Source: Manis javanica
Taxonomy: Eukaryota; Chordata; Mammalia; Pholidota; Manidae
Assembly: GCF_040802235.1 (NCBI RefSeq)
Contig: NC_133163.1
Coordinates: 42,180,501 to 42,244,500, forward strand
Reading direction: 5' to 3'
Length of the DNA: 64,000 nt
The notes beneath the pieces were generated by a model. It was not told the origin of the DNA, ran no database searches, and saw only the letters and a program-made list of their open reading frames with translations. The position numbers and the translations under genes are program-made. Shown in pieces: positions 34,661-46,299 of this stretch. Positions within the stretch are counted from its first letter, which is position 1; each line of letters starts with the position of its first letter.

Positions 34661-36700
34661 ATAGTCAAGTTGTAGAAATAGGACAGGGCAAAAGAGGGTA
34701 GCTATAAAGTAGCAACACATGTTTCAGATTTCTGATGAATGATACAAACAATTGGCTGCACCAGTTTGGAAAGAGGTTTGAGGAAACCTAAGGATGAAAT
34801 ATTCAGCAAGGTAGACTTGATGGAGGAGTTAGATTTGGCCATGTGTAGAAGATGGAGGAGGACATTTCTAGGAGAGGAAATGAGCTACATCAAGGGACAG
34901 GGGCAGTGCATCAGTGAGGGTTTTGGGTTTCACACAATAGAATAAATTCCAGTTAATATAAGGCAAAAAGGAATTTTTAAGAGTATCAGAGCTCACACAG
35001 TCTCTGCATACTAAGATGCTAAGTCACATTCCCATGCCCTAATATTGAGAGTCTGGAGATATGACTTTTCTGCCTTTTACCTTGGGAAGGTGGGACAAAT
35101 AATGAGTGAAATCATCAGGACATAGGGTAGTTATGAAGTGAACTATGTTAGGTGGACATAAATGTTTTGTGCCTAGGCATGTTTAGGTGACAGTGACTAA
35201 ATGGTAACCTAAAGCAGAGGACTCTGGAAGAATGTCAGGAAATAAAGTTGGAAAGATCAGTGAGAGCCAGATCTGGAAGATTCTTGAATAGTACGGCCAA
35301 GATGTGAACTTCTCTGTGTGTGGAAGGGGAGCTGTGGGAGACATTGAGTGTGTGTGTAGAGGTGGGAGTGAGAAATATTCTGGAGAAATGTCATATTTTG
35401 GCATTTCTTGAAAGCTTGGTGATTTAGTCACAGGATAGAGCACCCAAGAGGAAGGAGGATCTGGGGCCTGGCACTGAAGCCCTTCTGGGAAAGACTGGCC
35501 TTGGGGAGGTGGGGATAGATTGGCAGTGAGGAGTCAAGAAATGAGGGGGTGGGATGGGAGGGTCATCTGTCTGTGTCATCAGTCAACTCATTGATTGCCA
35601 GGTTTGATTTCACTGATCTGGTTGGGTAGACAGAACATCTGTGTGCATTCTTTCCACCAGAAGCTGTGAGATCAGTTGAAGAAAACCTTCCCCTGGAGAG
35701 GAGGTCTATTCTTTGGTCAAGGGTGTGTGAGCATGTGTGCTGCCTATGAAAGCACTAGGAGAATTCCTCTAGTGAAATCAAAGAGGCTCTCAAGAAGTAA
35801 TGAGGTGGCTCCATAAGGTGTGGAGCCCAGTAGGAGGCTGTCCTTTCTTCCTGTGTAGCTCCCTTCTGTTCTTGCTGCTACAACAATTTCCCCAAAGTAT
35901 GAATTCCATCAAGCCCAAAATTCTTAGATGGTTCCCTATAGCAGTGTCTCCCAAAGTATGGGGCAGATATTCCTGGTGATTTGGGCATGATTTTGGCATG
36001 GCATTAACTAATCTTAAGTTATATAGTTAGAAATTTATTCCTTTTGAAATTGTCTTTCAATTCTTCTGCTGTTGACAATGAGGAAGTATAAAACTAAAAT
36101 ATCTAATGCTCTTTAATCTCCATTTTTAATAAGGAGAGCAGGCTTCAAGTTAAGCGTTTCAAATGCAAGCATATCATGCCATAATTTTAATAATATTATT
36201 TTCTTTTAAAAATCCATGACAAATTATTTCACTTTTTCAGACATTGCAGTGATGTAAAATTTTAATGTCCTGGATATTAAATGATATTTGGGAATTATTA
36301 TTAACTAACTTCCTTTGGTGTGATGATGGTAATGTAGTTATATTTTTAAAAAGCTGAAAAAAGTAAAATCACATAGTACCTGTGATCTATTTATCACAGA
36401 TGAAATAATTCAGCTGTGTGTGAGCTAGTGGAGGTGGTATGGTACAGGGATTATAGAGGAAACAAGATTACACTTGGGGTGATATTTGTGTGCTAGGCAC
36501 ATGTGTATATATTTTACTATTGTCTCTAATTATGTATATATTTGAATTTTTCCATAATAAAATGTTTAAAAGTTAAGAGAAAATTTCAATGTTAAATAAA
36601 TTAATATTGAGAAATATTCATGTGCAGAAAAACTAAAGCAAATAATATAGGTGGTATGTGGATCGGGCATTAGTCAAATTACTGAAGTCTACAAAATGTT
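34661..36700. other. No recognised gene or repeat
   Basis: No gene or family-level repeat can be supported. Part of 34900-35000 (CACACAATAGAATAAATTCCAG) has an old-repeat flavour. Confidence 0.3.
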
Positions 36701-36990
36701 AGCCTATTGGGAAGAGTCCAGGCTTCTCACTGGGGTATCTACATCCTTCTGTTAGAGCCCTTTCTCTCCTCCTTTCTCACCTGTCCAGACACAACAGTAC
36801 CTGGACCCCGGGAGCTCCCTGGTGTGCCGTGCTCTCACACCCCTATGCTTTCGTGGGGACTGTTTTGTTTCTCAGAATGTCTTCCAAGCATTTTTCCTTG
36901 TAAAATTCCTGCTCATGCTTTATTTCTCAGCCCACAAACAATGGAAATGAAAAGAAAGGAATTTTCTGAGAGGCCCTGAAGGAAGAGTTG
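36701..36990 (+). mobile_element. Possible L2 fragment
   Basis: CTTTCTCACCTGTCC, TTGTTTCTCAGAATGTC and CCTTGTAAAATTCCTGCTCATGC resemble decayed L2 ORF2 text. The match is weak. Confidence 0.35.
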
Positions 36991-36999
36991 AAATCTCTT

Positions 37000-38950
37000 G
37001 GGCCTAACTATGACGTGATACCAGGATAAGAAGGAGGTAAGGGTAATTCCAAGGTTTTAATGATGGCATGATGGCGACTCTGACTGACTAGGGAGACTGC
37101 AAGGGGGAAGTGTTCTTAGATGATCTTTGGCAAATGGGGCTTTAAGCATGTTGAATTTGGGGTGTCTTTTGGTTTTCCTGCATGTTGATAGCAGCAGAAA
37201 CTGGGCAGGGCCATTTCTCTCCCACCAACTCTTGAGTGTTCAGTAGGTGATTACAGGGCAGAAACATTACAGAATCCTTGTGCTTCCCACTCCTTTCCTG
37301 TCAGTCATGTTTTGAGTATTATTCTGCTGACAAATAATGAGATAGAACAAAAAAAGGGAGAGGGTGTGAAATACAAATCAGTCATTTGCTGCTTTTTAGG
37401 GGAGTTGAGAAAGGCTTGGGGGATGGGAGAGTTAGAAACTATTGGTCTGTGTGAACTTTTCCATTATTACTGAATTCTGATTATATTCCCCATCCGTTAT
37501 TTTCTCTGACTAGATCGTTGAGAAGTGGCTGTAATTAATGTGATTAATTCACCATGGCTTGTGAAGTGTGGGGGCTAACTGGAGACATCCTACAAGACCT
37601 ATCTAGACTTGGTCGCTTTTTAAAAAACTTGATCAACAATATGATTGCAGCATTTGAGGGGGCTGGCATAGGCCCTTTACTCCAAGCCTGGGTCACCTGA
37701 TGGTAATAGTGAATAACACTGGTTCTATTTTTCAAGTTTCTGTGGCAAAGAGCAGCTTTTGCATTGGTCTGTTAACACTTCATTCTATTTTGGCTCTTTA
37801 AGAGGCAGCTTGCTGTACTGCCATGGTGGACAGGAAGGATTTGATCTAATTTTAGTTGGAGTAAATATGATGTTGCTCTTCCATTGTATTTGGACTTTCC
37901 ATTAATAGAATGGTGGTTTAGCAATGCCAGTGTCCTTTCTAATGCCTGCCTTATCATTTCTCTTCCCTTCATTGGCAGCCAAGTCCAGGGATCAGCTATC
38001 CTGAAATGTTTTTTGCAATTGTCATCATTTTACTTTGTAGGCAAAGAGCGCAGTTTTCTGTGTATTTAAAACTGAGACAAACATGATCACCACTTTGGGC
38101 CTCCTTGGGAGCACAGGATTTGACACTATTTGTACTCCATAATTTATGACATTTTCTGTAGCTCACTGTTAGGGCTTGCACAAAGCAGAGAGAATGAATC
38201 TGTAGAGGAAAAAGAGAACAGAAAAGTAAACAGTAATGTGCTGCAGTTATTCAGGGAAGTGCACAATCCTGCAGTGATTTGTTTGAAACAGATTATACTT
38301 CTCTGAACCCACTTGTTCTGAATTTTTACCAGCTAAGTCCTTTCGGTGTTAACATTTTGTACTCTGAAGTTTTAAGATATTCTGGTTGCTGACTTGTTCT
38401 CTGGTAAAGTGCATCTTAAAATGCTAGGTTGCTCTTGTTTTAGATGGATTTTGGAGTCTGTTACTGATGTTATTTCAACTTATAAATTTTTAATGAGGTG
38501 TGTCATTTCTTTTATGTTTCACTCAATTTAGCACAAGATTTTGTAAATAGATTCAGATTTATATTAACATGTGAAAGGAAAGGGAACACAAAGGTTCTTA
38601 TAGTAAAATTAAACACGTTTTCAAATTGAGGCTGCTGCTTGGTTTGTGCTCTTGTTTAATGTGCATTTTTGTCATTTAGTGTAAAGTTAGTGTTTGTAGA
38701 GATGATTTGTGGATAAAGGAAAAACAAGAGATGCACCAGACTTGTGCATGCAGTCTCCACGGTATATTTAAATACCCTCAACAGCTGCCCTAAGGAGCAA
38801 ATTTAGCATTTATCCAAACTGGAGAGCCAGTGAGAGGTTAGCTGTGGGCATAGCTGAGTCGGTCTCTATTTGAATATTCATTTAACATAGATTGTTGCTC
38901 CAGTGTACCCCCTGATGGCCTGGATAGATTTATGCCTGTCAGTTTAGGAC
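37000..38950. other. Repeat-poor block, candidate conserved non-coding sequence
   Basis: No repeat family is recognised over about 1.9 kb. Around 37530-37550 the text GTAATTAATGTGATTAATTC contains two inverted TAAT homeodomain cores. Long stretches lack microsatellites or poly(A). No exon can be defined. Confidence 0.35.
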
Positions 38951-38954
38951 AGCA

Positions 38955-39180
38955 TGTATCAATTTTTGGCAAGCATCAGAATCAACTTAGGGGAGCATTT
39001 TACAATACAAACCTCCCAGGCCTTGAATCCTGGAGATTCTGAGTCAGTTGTTTTGGGACAGAGCCCAGGCATCTGCGTTTTGATTCATCAGAATCACCTG
39101 GGGAGCTTTCACAACACACGAATGCCTGGGCTCCATACCAGAACACTGACTCAGCCTCTCTGGAGGTGTGAGGCATGGGA
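38955..39180. mobile_element. Two MER5A-like hAT remnants side by side
   Basis: The first part has CAGAATCAACTTAGGGGAGC and ATCCTGGAGATTCTGAGTCAG. The second has CAGGCATCTGCGTTTTGATTC, then CAGAATCACCTGGGGAGC, and finally GACTCAGCCTCTCTGGAGG. The hAT motif CAGAATCA-CTNGGGGAGC occurs twice in the same direction, so two copies are adjacent or overlapping. Confidence 0.65.
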
Positions 39181-39834
39181 AATCTGTGCTGATGTTCACA
39201 AAGGCATGAAAAAGCCTGCTTAGCTATCAGGGATGGTTGTTGGCAAATTTCATTTAATATCCCCACACATACAGTGCTAGGGGTAGGGTTGAGGTAAATT
39301 CATGAGAGACCAAGAAAGAAGATGAGAATTCTGTCTCCAATGAAGTTGCCCTGATTGGATGATGATGATGATAATGGAGAAGCCCTAAGCTTTACATCAG
39401 TCTTGCTTCTGTTAGCTCTAAGTAGAGACTGATACTTGCACTTCTTTGTGCATGTTATTTGTGTCTCCTTAATCAACATCATTCAGTGGATACCTGCTTT
39501 CATGTTCTTAAAATATCATTAACTAAATGAACAAATTCTCCAACAATTATGAGTACTTGGAAGGAATAAAAGCATACTGGGTCTGTGCTGGCTATGGCAG
39601 AAACCAACACCTGATATATTTCATGATATTTTCTGACAGGTAAATTTGCTATGAAATGTGAAATTTATCAGTGAGTGCAATTTTATAGATTAATTTCAGT
39701 TTCAGTATGCTATTTCCAATAACCATAATAGCATGTTTACTGTTGTCAGAGCTGTTTAGAGAATTTGAGTTCCCTTTTCCCTCATCACTTTCATAGAAGC
39801 AGACCATACAAAAATTGGAGTTGGTATAAGCATT

Positions 39835-39995
39835 GAACTAGAAAGATCAGGACTTGAGTTCTAGTCTTTTCTCTTTTTATTTATTAGCTTTTTGACCTTG
39901 GACAAGCCCCTTGAAGTCCTTGGGTCTCATGTATAAGGTGATAACAGTTTGTCTGTAAGCAGGGGACTAGAACAGTTAACGTCTTGAAGCCCATT
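39835..39995 (+). repeat. MIR SINE fragment
   Basis: GGACTTGAGTTCTAGTC, TTTTTGACCTTGGACAAGCC and TGGGTCTCATGTATAAGG are the sense MIR 5' half and core. Confidence 0.65.
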
Positions 39996-40834
39996 CCAGC
40001 GTCAGATTCCTGTACTGAGTCTGAAGACGGGGCAGAGTGATGAATGCAAGGTCAAGTCAAGTTGAGCGGGCTCGGAATGAGCGGGCTTCAGCACTCAGCC
40101 AGGCTCTGTCTGTCCTCGTGTTGTCCTTCAAAAACTCTCTGTCTCTCCAGTCTTATCCCTTGTTGCTATGGCTTTCCATGTTTCCTGGTTTGTAGATTCA
40201 TTGAGTTAGTAAATACTTTGCGATAAAGCCTCAGTGGCACTCCTGAGTCATTTGTGACGGATTAAAGACAATTTTGCAAAGTTGTTTGCTGGAGCAGAGT
40301 GTTGAAGCGCTAAAAACATGTACTTGGTAAGACCTGGATATACATTTATGACGAGGGAGAGTTTTAATGAAACATTCATGACTATTTCCCACATTTCTCT
40401 GGAAAAATAAATCCTATCACAGTAGGGTTTTTCACTCAATTGCTTATTAGAATGCATTCCTCTGCCTGGGAAATGTAAAAAGGTACAGTTAATGTTTCCT
40501 CTATTCTGCAAAGATGTGATTTGGGCCCACAAATATACTCTGGTCTCTTGAGAAGAAAAAAGTTTCAAGATTTTCTCTCTTAAAATTACTGAAGTAAAGG
40601 GAAACGATTATGTTGTAATATTCCCACTTGCTGCTTGAGGATTCCACAGAAAACAAAACACTAGATGGATTATTTCCTGTGGTGGTTTGTGAGGTGTGCG
40701 CTGCTGCCATCCTGCAGACCTGCTGGCCTCCCACTCACTGTCTCTGCTGTGCGGTTTCGGTTTGCCTGGCAAGGTCCCTTCTCGCCCCTTTCCCACCCTC
40801 CTCTGTGACCAGGAGGTGGAGTCTATGACAGCGT

Positions 40835-41200
40835 CTACCAGTGTCTTAGTTTTCTCAGGCTGCAGTAACAAAATGCCATAGCTATTTATTTCACTGGAGG
40901 CAAGGAAGTCCAAGATCAAGGTGCCAGCCGTTCTGCTTCTGGTGAGGACTCTTGCTGGCTTGCAGATGGCTGCCTTCCTTCTGCTTCATCTCCTGGTGGA
41001 CAGGGAGAGGGCTCTGGTCGAATCCTCTTCTTTTTAAATCTCAGTGTGGGGGCTCCACGCTCGCAATGTCATTTAAACCTAAGTGTCTTCTGAAGGCCCC
41101 ACCTCCTTATATCATTTTACTGGGGTTAGAGCATCAACCTGTGATTGCTGAGGGGACATATTCAGTGCATAGTAACCAGGCTCCCTTGGCCTGCCCTAGG
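40835..41200. repeat. Mammal-wide interspersed repeat, family not certain
   Basis: TCTTAGTTTTCTCAGGCTGCAGTAACAAAATGCC, AAGTCCAAGATCAAGGTGCCAGC, TTGCAGATGGCTGCCTTC and AAGGCCCCACCTCC follow the order of a very common mammalian repeat of about 400 bp. Its identity is clear to the eye; I am not certain of its class name. Confidence 0.6.
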
Positions 41201-43315
41201 GAAGTGATGCATGCTTGTTTAATAATGTAAGAAATGACCCTGGTTGGAAGGCTGGAGGAGAGTGAAGTCAGGGTGTCCTTCTACTGGCTCCCGCCTTTGG
41301 GCTGCCTCTCCCTTTAGGCACCTTCTACTACTTCCATCTGTCATGGCCTGCTCCATCCCCCTCCTTTAACCCTACAGGTGGTAGTATCTCCATCATGCAG
41401 TCCTGCTGTCCTCTGGCCAGTCTGGACTCTGCCCCACTCCTTTGAAAGGAGTCACTTATTCAATGCTCCTCAGCTCCCCTTTCCAGAGTACAGTCTAGTT
41501 TGTGCTGGGGCCCTGACTGATTGACTGTCCAACGAACTGATTACAAAAGACCATTAAGAACCTCTTTGCAACATCAGTACTTTGCTCATTGACCTGTTGT
41601 TACTATAATATTCACTTCTTGATTTATTCAGGGGAAATGGCTACTGAAGTGACTGAGCTGAGAGGCCACAAGCTTCCTAGATTCTAAAGTACATCTTGCT
41701 CTATTTTCTTATTTTAAAAATAATAGTCATCACATGGAGAGAGTGTGATAAGCTGAACATTTTGTATTTTCTGGTGGGATGATAAATTACTATAAACTTG
41801 ATGGATAGAAATTTGGCAGTTTATGGTAAGAACCTTCAAAATATTTAACTTGTTTATCTGGTAATTCTACTTCTATCAATCCATCTAAAGGAAGTAATTG
41901 GACTTCCAATGATAATGTGCACAAATAATCCTATAATATTATTATTTATAATAATTCATAATAACTTGATGTTCAGCTATGTGGAAATAGTTTCATGAAT
42001 TAAAGGATATCATGCAGTCATTAAAATTGAGTTTATAAAGAATGTTACATAATGTGATAAAAAAATCACAGAGCAAAATTTTATACATGAGATGAACCCA
42101 GCTATTCATTATGTATGTATATGTGTTGTTTATAGATATATACATATACACACATATATATATATGTCTATCTCTATATACCTAGGTGTCTATGTGTCTA
42201 TCGACAGAGAAGAAATCAGAAGAACTACATGTGCAAAAATCTTCAGCAATTATACTTTGGCAGAGGGATTATGGATAACTTTGATTTTTCTGCTTTGTTA
42301 AATTAATTATTAGTGTATTTAAGCACATACGTTACTATAAATGAGGATGTATTTTTTTAACCTAATCCTTTCAGAAAAGCAATGGATATTTTTAGAGTGT
42401 AGCGTGATCATGATGCTACTGGGTACCTTCTTTGGTAGCAAAACTATGGAGAGATGGAGTCCGAGCCCCAAGGACCAGGGGCAGGGCTCTAAGCTTCTGA
42501 TGCTGCATTTCACACCCCCAAGGGGTACATCTTCGTGGGTGCCTTTCCTAACCTTCTTTCTCTCCTTCCCAAATGGGCCTGGTCATATATTACATTTTCC
42601 TACTTATTTTACAGAGGGAAATTTGGTCTGTCTGCAAACCTACCTAATGTGTTCATTTTATTCCTGTGTCTCTTTGGGAATGCCTTTTTTTATTTCTCAT
42701 GCCACTATCTTTTTTCCTTGCCAGGCATGGGCTTCTAAAATATTCTTTCAGCCAGACTATGAGAAATCAAGTTAACTGCTTATTCTCCCTCAAAATTATG
42801 CAAAACATGATCTGACCTCCCAGTTTTCTGTGTCCTATAGCCTTTCAGACATGGAGTTGTAGAGGTAGATTTATAGGAGGCAGGGTCATTATGGTTTACA
42901 AACAGCTTGCATACCTGTGGGTCTTTTGTTAAGATGAAGATATCTCAGATTGGGCCAAAAGTAATTCACAATATAATTTGAGTAGTCAATACCTTAGTAA
43001 GTTAGTCTGTCACGTTATTAGCTGTTGCTTTGGGAAGCAGAGTGCAGGGCCCAGAGGGAACAAGACACAGTTAAAGCTTAGACAGAAAAGGAGGGAAAAG
43101 GACAGGATGCTTATAGTACTACCTCAAATCTTGCTTGACCATGAGTTCCAGCCCTGGAGGTAAGATCTGGGGGAGAAGCACTTGGAAAGGGAAGGGGTAA
43201 GATGTTAAATATGGGTTATACCTATTTTTTGATACTGCCTGGTACCAGAAATCATGACCAATGAGCTACAAGAATTTGGTACTATCCAATTCAGTGAAAA
43301 TGGCACAAAATGGTA
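41201..43315. other. No recognised gene; AT microsatellite at 42118-42190
   Basis: A TATGTATATGTG / ACATATATATATATG block forms a simple repeat. The longest open frame (42341-42775, +) is hydrophobic and compositional with no known domain. Confidence 0.4.
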
Positions 43316-43317
43316 AC

Positions 43318-43545
43318 AATCATTATAATAATAACTTCCATTTACTGAGTATTTTCTACATGCCAGGCTGTACTAAACATTCCATACATTATATTTTTTA
43401 ATACTCTCAACAGTGCTATGAAGTAGATTTTAATACTCCTATTTTGTGTGTGAGGAATCTGGAGCCTGGAGAAATTAAGACACTTGTCCAAGCCATAGTT
43501 AGTAAGTGATCAAGCTGAGTTTTGAACCCAAGCCCTGTGTTCTGG
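43318..43545 (-). repeat. MIR SINE, near full length
   Basis: AATCATTATAATAATAACTTCC, TACATGCCAGGCTGTAC, GAGGAATCTGGAGCCTGGAG, AAGACACTTGTCCAAG and GAGTTTTGAACCCAAGC give the complete reverse MIR. Confidence 0.8.
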
Positions 43546-43964
43546 CTACAAAAGAGATGACCGTAATAGTGAAGGTCTGGGTCCTGAGTCCTCTCTGATA
43601 GTCACAGCATGACCCTTCACAAGCACTGAAGATCTCCAATCATCAGCTTCTTGTACTAGGGTATTTTCATATAATTTATGCTGTGTTAGATGCATTAGGG
43701 TTTGCAAAGTGCTTTCTGAGAAATCCACAAATTTTATCCTCACAACAATTCTGAGCATTATCAAACATAATATCTTCTTTAAAGCTGTTTTATTATTAGA
43801 TCTATGAAATTATCTGACTTGGAGAAACCTCAGTAATCTCTCTACGTGCAGATAAATTGCTTTGATGACAAGACCTGTAGCTTGCCCTGTCAGTCTGTTT
43901 GCAAACCTGGATCCAGGGGAAAAAATAAGAAAAGAGATTCTCTTGATTGTTACCAGACACAGAC

Positions 43965-44170
43965 ATACCATAATTGAAAATTATCCCAAAACTTAGGGGC
44001 TTACGACAACATTTACTATCTTACAGTTTCCGTGGGTCAGAAGTGCAGGTGAGACTTAGCTGGGTCTTCTGGCTCTGGAGCTGCAGGTACTGCACCTGTG
44101 GGCAGGGAGTGGTCTTGGAAACCTCGCACTTCCCCTCAGGCAGGGCAAGTGGTGTTGGAATGATTGTTGG
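43965..44170. repeat. Mammal-wide interspersed repeat, family not certain
   Basis: ATTATCCCAAAACTTAGGGGCTTACGACAACA, then CTTACAGTTTCCGTGGGTCAG and GACTTAGCTGGGTCTTCTGGCTC, is well-known repeat text in mammals. Confidence 0.55.
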
Positions 44171-44287
44171 AAGTTTTGGGACCTAGTTAAAAGTTGAGTT
44201 GGGGAGACATTTTGTTTGGATTTAACTGCTTATTATTTTCTGTATATATGTTTTGGCCTCTTTGCTTTTCTTAAAATGTCTTTTATC

Positions 44288-44441
44288 GAACTTATTCGTT
44301 ATGCTTCAGAATATTGGAGACTGTTGAGAATTAGGCTTGGGGTTGATTAATGATTGTGCATTGAGTCCCCTATACAGAATTTTATTGTTGTTAACAACCA
44401 TTTGATCAATAAATATGAGAGATGCCCTCTCAAAAAAAAAA
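44288..44441 (+). mobile_element. Retroviral-tail retroposon, 5'-truncated, poly(A), with target duplication
   Basis: The body (44288-44431) is the last 144 bases of the same LTR-derived sequence that ends the chimeric element at 59233. It begins GAACTTATTCGTTATGCTTC and ends ATAAATATGAGAGATGCCC plus TCTC, followed by A10. The signal AATAAA is at 44409-44414. The flanks carry a long target duplication: AAAATGTCTTTTATC (44273-44287) and AAAATGTTTCTTTTATC (44438-44454), identical apart from two extra T residues. Poly(A), 5' truncation and a 15-17 bp duplication are the marks of LINE-1-type target-primed reverse transcription, not of retroviral integrase. Confidence 0.85.
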
Positions 44442-44489
44442 TGTTTCTTTTATCATCAAGTGCCTTCCCTATCCCTTTAGGTCAAAACT

Positions 44490-44845
44490 GTCACTGATAG
44501 TTCAAGGTTCATGTTAAATGCACTTTCCTCAAGAAGCCTGATTATCCTATCCAGGTGTTATCCTCCCTGTCTTCATCCCCACAGGGCTTTATCATTATCT
44601 CTCCTTTGATTTGTAGTACTCACTTGCTACCTACTTACATGTTTTTTCTTCTCATGGCCTCAACAGACTATAAATACCTTCAGCATCTTCTCACCTCCCC
44701 CTTTTAACTCTCTTTACTCTATGGTTATACTTTCTAATATCATCTCTCTATTCAGACTATAAATACATTGAGAGCAGGCATCCAGCTTTCTTCAGCTTTT
44801 TATCTTTCTCCAATACCTTATTCAGTGACTTGCTGTGGATATAGA
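44490..44845 (+). mobile_element. LINE L2 3' end
   Basis: CAAGAAGCCTGATTATCC, CTCTCCTTTGATTTGTAGTACTC, GACTATAAATACATTGAGAGCAGG and ATACCTTATTCAGTGAC are L2 3'-end features. A partial internal duplication (CAGACTATAAATAC twice, 44666 and 44754) is visible. Confidence 0.6.
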
Positions 44846-45283
44846 GAGTAACCTAGCTTACCTAGCCTTCTTCCCCTGGGGCTATTGTCTGCTAATTCCT
44901 TATGCCTGCAGTACCTTCACTGATGTTCACAGTGCTAAACTTGATTTTCTGACACTGATTTTGAATCTTATTTTGGTGTTAAGAATTGCATAAGTGATAC
45001 CGCAAGACAGAGATGTAATTGACAGGAAAGTGCCAAGAGACAACAGTTAAAGGATGCAAAGATTATTTAACTGCAGAGGACCCAGAAATTTACCTCTAGG
45101 CAGGCGACCACAGAAATCAGACAATGCAACACACTCCCAGGAGTGCAGGCTTTCCAGGTCCCCCTTTCCCACAGGGCCTTCAGCTGTTAGAGAAGCATCA
45201 GCATGGCCTGAGGATGTCTCTGGGTTCACACTCTTTGTTGTCCCCTCTTGGCCAGCCACAGGTTGAGGGTGAGGGGAGTGAAG

Positions 45284-45382
45284 GGGCCAGGGCACAGAAT
45301 TTAAGGAGGCACTCACTTTCAGGAGTGTGCACACGCAGGGTCAGTGCCTGAGTGTGAGTGCCTCCTTAAGTTTCGCTCCAGG
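45284..45382. repeat. Inverted repeat, about 28-bp arms
   Basis: The left arm (45284-45311) contains AATTTAAGGAGGCACTCAC; the right arm (45353-45382) contains GTGAGTGCCTCCTTAAGTTT. They are reverse complements with few mismatches and a 41-base loop. A related single arm (AGTGCCTCCTTAAACTTTG) is at 51186-51204. Confidence 0.65.
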
Positions 45383-45854
45383 GCAGTCACCCCCCACCCT
45401 AGTCCGGCCCTGTTCCCAGTCTCTCTCACTGTTCTGGATCACCTGAATGCCAGCCTCCTCACCATGTCCATGTAACTGACGCACCGCAACTCTGAGTCTG
45501 GCAGGTCTGCTTACCAGGTAACCAGATACTGCCCCCAGGCTCCTCATTGCTTAATCACCAGACAGTTCGCCAGGCACACCTGTACAGTGGCATCTAGTCT
45601 GTGGTGTGTAAGGACCCAGCGCAGGAGACCCGGCCTGAGGATGGCAACCTCTGGGTGAGCTTGACCATGAATGTTGGCAAGGCCCAAGACTTCTTCAAGA
45701 AGTGAGATGTAGTCGTTGTGCTGACCAGGTGGGCCCCGGCTCCAGATCCACCCACACATGAGGGAAGTGCTGGGCCCTAATGGGCCCCACAGCCCCTCCT
45801 CCAGCCTCTGTCCCATGCCCTCCCCCATCAGGCCCCCAGCACTTGTGCTCACTT

Positions 45855-46062
45855 GGGGCTGTAGGGTGGTGCTGGCGGGCTGGGCACTGGGGGCTGTAGG
45901 GTGGTGCTGGTGGGCTGGGTATGGGGGGCTGTAGGGTGGTGCTGGCGGGCTGGGCACTGGGGGCTGTAGGGTGGTGCTGGTGGGCTGGGTATGGGGCGCT
46001 GTAGGGTGGTGCTGGCAGGCTGGGCACTGGGGAGATGTAGAGTGGTGCTGGTGGGCTGGACA
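45855..46062. repeat. GC-rich minisatellite, about 35-bp unit, six copies
   Basis: Each unit reads GGGCTGTAGGGTGGTGCTGG, then CGGGCTGGGCACTGG or TGGGCTGGGTATGG. The two variants alternate, so the array is really a dimer repeat of about 69-71 bp. Units at the right edge are more diverged (GGGGAGATGTAGAGTGG). On the minus strand the array is open in two frames and would read as Pro/His/Ala-rich repeats. Confidence 0.92.
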
Positions 46063-46299
46063 CCAGAAAGGATTAATGCTTCTATGAAACACAGAGGTTT
46101 TTAAGATCCATTCGGCCCCCACCCTGCAAGCCTGCTGTGTCCATGCAGAGAAGGAGCCAGTCCTAGTCTGGCTGTCCATGCTGGGTGCTCCACACTGTTG
46201 CCCACAGTCTGTGCCCTGGAAACAAGCAGTGGCCAATCTCCATAGTCCAAGATGCCCTTCTCCACCCACAGTCCCCCTTGGTGATCACTGTACAATTAT

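Noticed and set aside
42341..42775. 144-residue hydrophobic open frame (+)
   Set aside because: T-rich composition produces Phe/Leu-rich frames; no family motif and no start context.
45544..46269. 241-residue open frame on the minus strand
   Set aside because: It is explained by the GC-rich minisatellite, whose units keep the frame; it has no domain and no splice or promoter context.
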